Positions 60,061 through 64,000 of a stretch of DNA of 64,000 nucleotides are shown here, piece by piece. This DNA comes from Pseudomonas sp. SG20056 (lineage in GTDB: Bacteria; Pseudomonadota; Gammaproteobacteria; Pseudomonadales; Pseudomonadaceae). Position numbers and translations under genes: made by a program. The stretch is from assembly GCF_031764535.1 (NCBI RefSeq), contig NZ_CP134499.1, forward strand, positions 4,216,001 through 4,280,000, written 5' to 3'. The notes under the pieces were generated by a model. That model worked only from the letters and a program-made list of their open reading frames with translations. It searched no databases and was not told the origin of the DNA. The first letter of the stretch is position 1; each line of letters begins with the position of its first letter.

Positions 60061-61911
60061 TTAATTCAGAAACAGGAGGACGGCGAGCACCAGCACGGCA
60101 CCCCCGGCAATCGAAGTGGCATACCAGCGCACCTGGCCAGTCTCACTACTGGCCAGCAAGGCGTTGCCGCCTCGCGCCAGACGAGGAATCAGGCCAATGC
60201 TGCGGTCAATCGGATCACGCCCGAGCAGCCGGCAAAGCAGTAGGTACGGCTGCACAAACAGCTTGTCGTAGAGCCAGTCGAAGCCCCAGGCGGCGAACCA
60301 CCAGGCCGACAGGAAGCGCCCCGGTGCACTCTGCGCCACCGCCGTGGCGAAACTGCGCTTGCCGAGGAACAACAGCGCGGCCAAGACGATGCCGATGATG
60401 GCGATGGCCCCGGAGACGATTTCCAGGCTGTGCTTGGCCTCACCGCCAGCATGGCCAACGCTTTGCGGCAGCACACCGGCCAGCGGCGGGCTGATCAGCG
60501 CACCGATGAAGGTCGACAGCACGATCAGCGTCACCAGCGGCAGCCAGTGAGCCACGCCATGGCCGGCATGGGCTTCGGTCTTCTGCTCGCCATGGAAGGC
60601 GATAAAGATCAGGCGGAAGGTGTAGATCGAGGTCAGGAAGGCGCCCGCCAGGCCGGCGTAGAGCAGCCACTGATGACCGCTGGCAAAGGCTTCCCAGAGG
60701 ATTTCATCCTTGGAGTAGAAACCGGCGGTGATCAGCGGCAACGCCGCCAGCGCCGCGCCACCGACGATAAAGCTGGCGTAAGCCAACGGCAATTTCTTCC
60801 ACAGGCCGCCCATCTTGAAGATGTTCTGCTCATGGTGGCAGGCGTTGATCACCGCACCGGAGGCGAGGAATAGCAGGGCCTTGAAGAAGGCGTGGGTCAT
60901 CAGGTGGAAGATCGCCGCATCCCAGGCACCCACGCCGAGGGCGAGGAACATGTAACCGATCTGGCTCATGGTCGAGTAGGCGAGGATGCGCTTGATGTCG
61001 GTCTGCACCAGGGCGGCGAAACCGGCCAGCACCAGGGTCACACCGCCGACGATACCGACCAGCTCGAGGATGTCCGGGGTCAGCAGGAACAGGCCATGGG
61101 TACGGGCGATCAGGTAAACACCCGCCGTCACCATAGTCGCCGCGTGGATCAGTGCGGAGACTGGGGTCGGGCCGGCCATCGCATCCGCCAGCCAGGTTTG
61201 CAGCGGCAGCTGAGCGGATTTACCCACCGCACCGCCAAGCAGCATCAGCGTGGCGATCCACAGCCAGCTGTCACCTTCAACGTACTTCTGCGGTGCCAGC
61301 GCCATCAGCTCCTGAATATTCAGGGTGCCCAGGTGCAGGAACAGGATGAACAGGCCGATGGCCATAAACACATCACCGATACGGGTGACGATAAAGGCCT
61401 TCAGCGCTGCATTGCCGTTCGGCGTGTGTTTGAAGTAGAAGCCGATCAGCAAGTAGGAGCACAGCCCTACACCTTCCCAACCGAAATACAGCAGCAACAG
61501 GTTATCGCCCAGCACCAGCAGCAACATGCTGAAGATAAACAGGTTGGTGTAGGCGAAGAAACGCGAGTAGCCCTCTTCACCGCGCATGTACCAGCTGGCA
61601 AACAGGTGGATCAGAAAGCCCACACCCGTCACCACGCCGAGCATGGTCACGGACAGGCCATCCAGGTAGAGGGTGAAGCTCGGCGCGAAACCGGCCACGC
61701 TCATCCACTGCCACAGCACCTGGGTGAATACGCCATTTTCCGGCGGATTGAGGTTGAACTGCACGATCACCCAGGCTGCGGTCAAGGCAGACAGGCCCAC
61801 CGAGCCCACGCCAATCAGCGCCGCGAGGTTTTCCGAGAAACGCCCGCGCGAAAAGGCCAGGAGAAACCAGCCCAGCAGCGGAAATACACAGGTCAGGAAT
61901 AGAAGGTTCAT
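60061..61911 (-). CDS. nuoL: NADH-quinone oxidoreductase subunit L
   Basis: Largest antiporter-like membrane subunit of complex I, 616 residues, with the long amphipathic C-terminal helix that braces the membrane arm. Key segments: FFGWEGVGLCSYLLIGFYF-like YFGWEGVGLCSYLLIGFYF with the conserved Glu, KSAQLPLQTWLADAMAGPTPVSALIHAATMVTAGVYLIAR, and LAYSTMSQIGYMFLALG. Its start overlaps the nuoK stop by 4 nt (ATGA), so the two are translationally coupled. Confidence 0.96.
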   Translation of the reverse strand: MNLLFLTCVFPLLGWFLLAFSRGRFSENLAALIGVGSVGLSALTAAWVIVQFNLNPPENGVFTQVLWQWMSVAGFAPSFTLYLDGLSVTMLGVVTGVGFLIHLFASWYMRGEEGYSRFFAYTNLFIFSMLLLVLGDNLLLLYFGWEGVGLCSYLLIGFYFKHTPNGNAALKAFIVTRIGDVFMAIGLFILFLHLGTLNIQELMALAPQKYVEGDSWLWIATLMLLGGAVGKSAQLPLQTWLADAMAGPTPVSALIHAATMVTAGVYLIARTHGLFLLTPDILELVGIVGGVTLVLAGFAALVQTDIKRILAYSTMSQIGYMFLALGVGAWDAAIFHLMTHAFFKALLFLASGAVINACHHEQNIFKMGGLWKKLPLAYASFIVGGAALAALPLITAGFYSKDEILWEAFASGHQWLLYAGLAGAFLTSIYTFRLIFIAFHGEQKTEAHAGHGVAHWLPLVTLIVLSTFIGALISPPLAGVLPQSVGHAGGEAKHSLEIVSGAIAIIGIVLAALLFLGKRSFATAVAQSAPGRFLSAWWFAAWGFDWLYDKLFVQPYLLLCRLLGRDPIDRSIGLIPRLARGGNALLASSETGQVRWYATSIAGGAVLVLAVLLFLN

Positions 61912-62216
61912 CCGCGCATCTCGCTGGCAGCGTCGACATCGAGGGTGTTGAAGCGGCGATACAGCTGCAACAGGATCGCCAGGCCAATACTGGCTTCGGC
62001 GGCCGCCAAGGTGATCACCAGGATAAACATCACCTGGCCGTCAGGCTGAGCCCAACGGCTGCCGGCCACGATAAAGGCCAGAGCGGTGGCGTTCATCATC
62101 ACCTCCAGGCTCATCAGCACGAAGAGGATGTTGCGCCGCACCATCAGGCCGATCAGGCCCAAGCTGAACAGCACGCCGGCCAGTGCCAGGCCGTGCTCCA
62201 TGGGAATCGCATTCAT
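61908..62216 (-). CDS. nuoK: NADH-quinone oxidoreductase subunit K
   Basis: Small membrane subunit of complex I, 102 residues and three transmembrane segments. The conserved membrane glutamates are in MSLEVMMNATALAF and AAAEASIGLAILL. It overlaps nuoJ upstream and nuoL downstream by 4 nt each (ATGA), which suggests strong translational coupling. Confidence 0.96.
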   Translation of the reverse strand: MNAIPMEHGLALAGVLFSLGLIGLMVRRNILFVLMSLEVMMNATALAFIVAGSRWAQPDGQVMFILVITLAAAEASIGLAILLQLYRRFNTLDVDAASEMRG

Positions 62217-62722
62217 GCGGTTGGCTCCTTGGCATCGTGACGGCCGAGGTGATAAGCCGCGACCAATGCGCCGAGCAGCAGCATCGAGGCCAGCTCCACC
62301 ACCAGCAGATAAGGCCCATACAGCGCTATACCGACAGCCTTGGCATCAACGGTCTGCAAACCCAACGCCGCGCCACTGGGCGACTCGAACAACACATACA
62401 GCAGCTGACCCAGCAGCAGCGCCGAAAGCAACGCCGGGCCGAACCAGATGCCGGGCCTCAGCCACTGCCGCTCCTGCTCGACCGCCGCTGGGCCGAGGTT
62501 GAGCATCATCACCACAAAGACGAACAGCACCATGATCGCGCCGGCGTAGACGATGATCTCCAGGGCACCGGCAAAGGGCGCGCCGAGGGCGAAGAAAGTC
62601 ATCGCCACCGCCAGCAGCGAGACGATGAGGTAGAGCAAGGCATGCACCGGGTTGGTGTTGGTAATCACCCCCACCGTCGATGCCACCGCCACACCGGCGG
62701 CGAAGTAGAACGCGAATTCCAT
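62213..62722 (-). CDS. nuoJ: NADH-quinone oxidoreductase subunit J
   Basis: Membrane subunit of complex I, 169 residues with five transmembrane segments; IIVYAGAIMVLFVFVVMMLN is the conserved TM3 that contains the pi-bulge in solved structures. The start at 62722 is preceded by AGAGGA, but this site sits in the loop of a perfect hairpin (62721-62737). A 140-bp MITE-like repeat separates it from nuoI, unlike the tight spacing of the rest of the operon. Confidence 0.95.
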   Translation of the reverse strand: MEFAFYFAAGVAVASTVGVITNTNPVHALLYLIVSLLAVAMTFFALGAPFAGALEIIVYAGAIMVLFVFVVMMLNLGPAAVEQERQWLRPGIWFGPALLSALLLGQLLYVLFESPSGAALGLQTVDAKAVGIALYGPYLLVVELASMLLLGALVAAYHLGRHDAKEPTA

Positions 62723-62737
62723 ATAGATCCTCTATAT
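62721..62737 (-). promoter_or_regulatory. Hairpin around the nuoJ ribosome binding site
   Basis: On the minus strand ATATAGA and TCTATAT form a perfect 7-bp stem with loop GGA, which is the core of the only good ribosome binding site of nuoJ. The stem also takes in the first two bases of the ATG. All pairs are A-U or G-C at the loop end, so the hairpin is weak and could be temperature sensitive. Confidence 0.6.
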
Positions 62738-62744
62738 CTCCGTA

Positions 62745-62884
62745 GGAGTCTGTTTAGGCCGTCGCGAGCGCAGCTGAGACAAGGCGAAAACAGGCGAGGA
62801 AGCGGAGTGTACTTTTGTACATGAGCATTCCGAGTCTGTTTTCAACGCAGTTTCAGCAAGCGCAGCAGGCATTAAACGGACTCC
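62745..62884 (-). repeat. MITE-like repeat inside the nuo operon
   Basis: A 140-bp element between nuoI and nuoJ. Its ends are 12-bp inverted repeats (GGAGTCTGTTTA at 62745-62756; TAAACGGACTCC at 62873-62884, one mismatch). The core palindrome TGTAC-TTTT-GTACA is at 62808-62821. Read on the minus strand, 56 nt (62779-62834) are identical to the copy after argB. The right end touches the nuoI stop codon at 62885. The element has the same orientation relative to transcription as the argB copy. Confidence 0.85.
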
Positions 62885-63433
62885 TTAGGGCAGCAGGCCT
62901 TTGACGTTGATGGGCTCGGCTTCGTTTTGTGCGGCGCCTTTCGGCTTGCCGGCAATGGCCATACCGGCGACGCGGTAGAAGTTGTAGTCCGGGTTCTTGC
63001 CCGGGCCGCTGATCAGCAGGTCTTCCTTCTCGTACACCAGGTCCTGGCGCTTGAACTCGCCCATCTCGAAATCCGGGGTGAGCTGGATCGCCGTGGTCGG
63101 GCAGGCTTCTTCGCACAGACCGCAGAAGATGCAGCGCGAGAAGTTGATGCGGAAAAAATCCGGATACCAGCGGCCATCCGGAGTTTCCGCCTTCTGCAGC
63201 GAGATGCAGCCCACCGGGCAGGCTACTGCACAGAGGTTGCAGGCCACGCAGCGCTCTTCGCCGTCGGGGTCGCGAGTCAGGACGATGCGGCCACGGTAGC
63301 GCGGCGGCAGGTACACGGCTTCTTCCGGGTATTGCAGGGTATCGCGCTTGCGAAAGCCATGGCTGAAGACCATGACCATGCTGCGCAGTTGGGTGTAGGT
63401 GCCGTGCACCACATCCCGTATGTATTTGAACAT
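62885..63433 (-). CDS. nuoI: NADH-quinone oxidoreductase subunit I
   Basis: Peripheral subunit of complex I, 182 residues, carrying the two [4Fe-4S] clusters N6a and N6b. Both ligand sets are intact: CVACNLCAVACPVGCI and CIFCGLCEEACPTTAI. The N-terminal amphipathic part (MFKYIRDVVHGTYTQLRSMVMVFSHGF) anchors it at the membrane. It begins 13 nt after nuoH. Its stop codon abuts a MITE-like repeat. Confidence 0.96.
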   Translation of the reverse strand: MFKYIRDVVHGTYTQLRSMVMVFSHGFRKRDTLQYPEEAVYLPPRYRGRIVLTRDPDGEERCVACNLCAVACPVGCISLQKAETPDGRWYPDFFRINFSRCIFCGLCEEACPTTAIQLTPDFEMGEFKRQDLVYEKEDLLISGPGKNPDYNFYRVAGMAIAGKPKGAAQNEAEPINVKGLLP

Positions 63434-63446
63434 TCTGTGGTTCTCC

Positions 63447-64000
63447 TTACTGGGCCGCGGCCAGCACGAATGCGCCGGTCACCAGCAGGTTGATCAGGGT
63501 CAGCGGCAGGCAGAACTTCCAGCTGAAGGCCATGACCTGGTCATACCGAGGGCGCGGAATCGAAGCGCGCAACAGGATGAAGATCATGATGAAGAAGCAG
63601 GTTTTCAGGGCGAACCAGAAGAACGGGATCTGCGGCAGGAGGCCGAACGGGCCGTGCCAGCCACCGAAGAACAGCGTCACCAGTAACGCCGACACCGTGA
63701 CGATGGCCACGTATTCGCCGACGAAGAACATGCCCCATTTCATCCCGGCATATTCGATGTGGTAACCGTCAGCCAGCTCCTGCTCCGCTTCCGGCTGGTC
63801 GAACGGGTGACGGTGGGTCACGGCGACGGCAGCGATAAAGAAGGTACAGAAGCCGAAGAACTGCGGGATGATGAACCACAGGTTCTCGGCCTGGTAATCG
63901 ACGATATCGCGCATGTTGAACGAGCCAACCTGCGCCACCACGCCCATCAGCGCCAACGCCAGAAACACCTCGTAGGACACCGTCTGCGCCGAAGCACGCA
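63447..64000 (-). CDS. nuoH: NADH-quinone oxidoreductase subunit H (partial)
   Basis: C-terminal part, about 184 residues, of the membrane subunit that helps form the quinone site of complex I. The reading frame stays open to the right edge of the window; the residues just before the edge (RASAQTVSYEVFLALALMG) match internal NuoH sequence, so the true start is outside. Conserved segments are FDQPEAEQELADGYHIEYAGMKWGMFFVGEY, with the quinone-channel glutamates, and RASIPRPRYDQVMAFSWKFCLPLTLINL. Confidence 0.95.
   Translation of the reverse strand, partial: RASAQTVSYEVFLALALMGVVAQVGSFNMRDIVDYQAENLWFIIPQFFGFCTFFIAAVAVTHRHPFDQPEAEQELADGYHIEYAGMKWGMFFVGEYVAIVTVSALLVTLFFGGWHGPFGLLPQIPFFWFALKTCFFIMIFILLRASIPRPRYDQVMAFSWKFCLPLTLINLLVTGAFVLAAAQ

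Noticed and set aside
1..64000. tRNA genes, CRISPR arrays, prophage or integrase genes
   Set aside because: None seen. No tandem spaced repeats of CRISPR type and no recombinase or phage protein motifs in any supported reading frame.

Overview
The window is chromosomal DNA of a Pseudomonas species; no more precise species call is possible from sequence alone. The evidence is uniformly GC-rich, GC3-biased codon use, and gene content and order that I recall from Pseudomonas aeruginosa: a porin / diguanylate cyclase / desaturase / PAS-GGDEF-EAL block, then the chain ProE-like phosphodiesterase, rep, xpt, cycB, pauR, dadX, ridA-like, dadA, lrp, pauB, pauC, rpmG, rpmB, radC, coaBC, dut, algC, argB, pyrE, crc, rph, yicC, gmk, rpoZ, spoT, ridA. 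No tRNA, rRNA, CRISPR, phage or transposase gene was seen, so almost everything is core chromosome.

Region 1 (1-4.4 kb, minus strand): an OprD-family porin, a PAS-GGDEF diguanylate cyclase and a DesA-type fatty acid desaturase. Region 2 (4.4-14.9 kb, plus strand): a compact six-gene run for signalling. It holds a membrane PAS-PAS-GGDEF-EAL protein, a receiver-HDOD regulator, a 1493-residue GAF/PAS histidine kinase, a stand-alone receiver, an Hpt-REC-REC-GGDEF protein and a small acetyltransferase. Two of the junctions are 8-nt overlaps. The parts make a plausible phosphorelay ending in cyclic-di-GMP, and this is the most distinctive system in the window. Region 3 (14.9-18.2 kb): a gamma-glutamylputrescine module (oxidase, XRE-cupin regulator, glutamine-synthetase-like ligase). 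Region 4 (18.2-25.8 kb): chrA, a PBP7-like endopeptidase, an EAL phosphodiesterase with a degenerate GGDEF, rep, xpt and a small membrane protein.

Region 5 (25.7-37.8 kb): amine and D-alanine catabolism. It has cytochrome c5, PauR, DadX, a RidA-like protein, DadA, an Lrp-type regulator, a second gamma-glutamylputrescine oxidase, a DUF1127 protein divergent from a MocR-type regulator, an MFS transporter, a PauC-type aldehyde dehydrogenase and a cupin protein. Regions 3 and 5 together give ligase, two oxidases, dehydrogenase and two regulators for polyamine use; the final hydrolase is not in the window. Region 6 (38-56 kb): housekeeping genes, namely ribosomal proteins L33 and L28, a peptide-binding protein, radC, coaBC, dut, a membrane-anchored long AlgC, argB, pyrE, crc, rph, yicC, gmk, rpoZ, spoT and ridA. 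Region 7 (56-64 kb, minus strand): a YeeZ-like reductase and the 3' part of the complex I operon, nuoN to nuoH; nuoH runs off the right end.

Non-coding structure worth noting: a transposase-free, MITE-like repeat occurs three times (26324-26403, 46466-46606, 62745-62884). Each copy sits directly at or beside a stop codon, and one lies inside the nuo operon. A different long palindrome lies between the MFS gene and pauC. The nuoJ ribosome binding site is in the loop of a perfect 7-bp hairpin. Several perfect inverted or direct repeats mark candidate operators.
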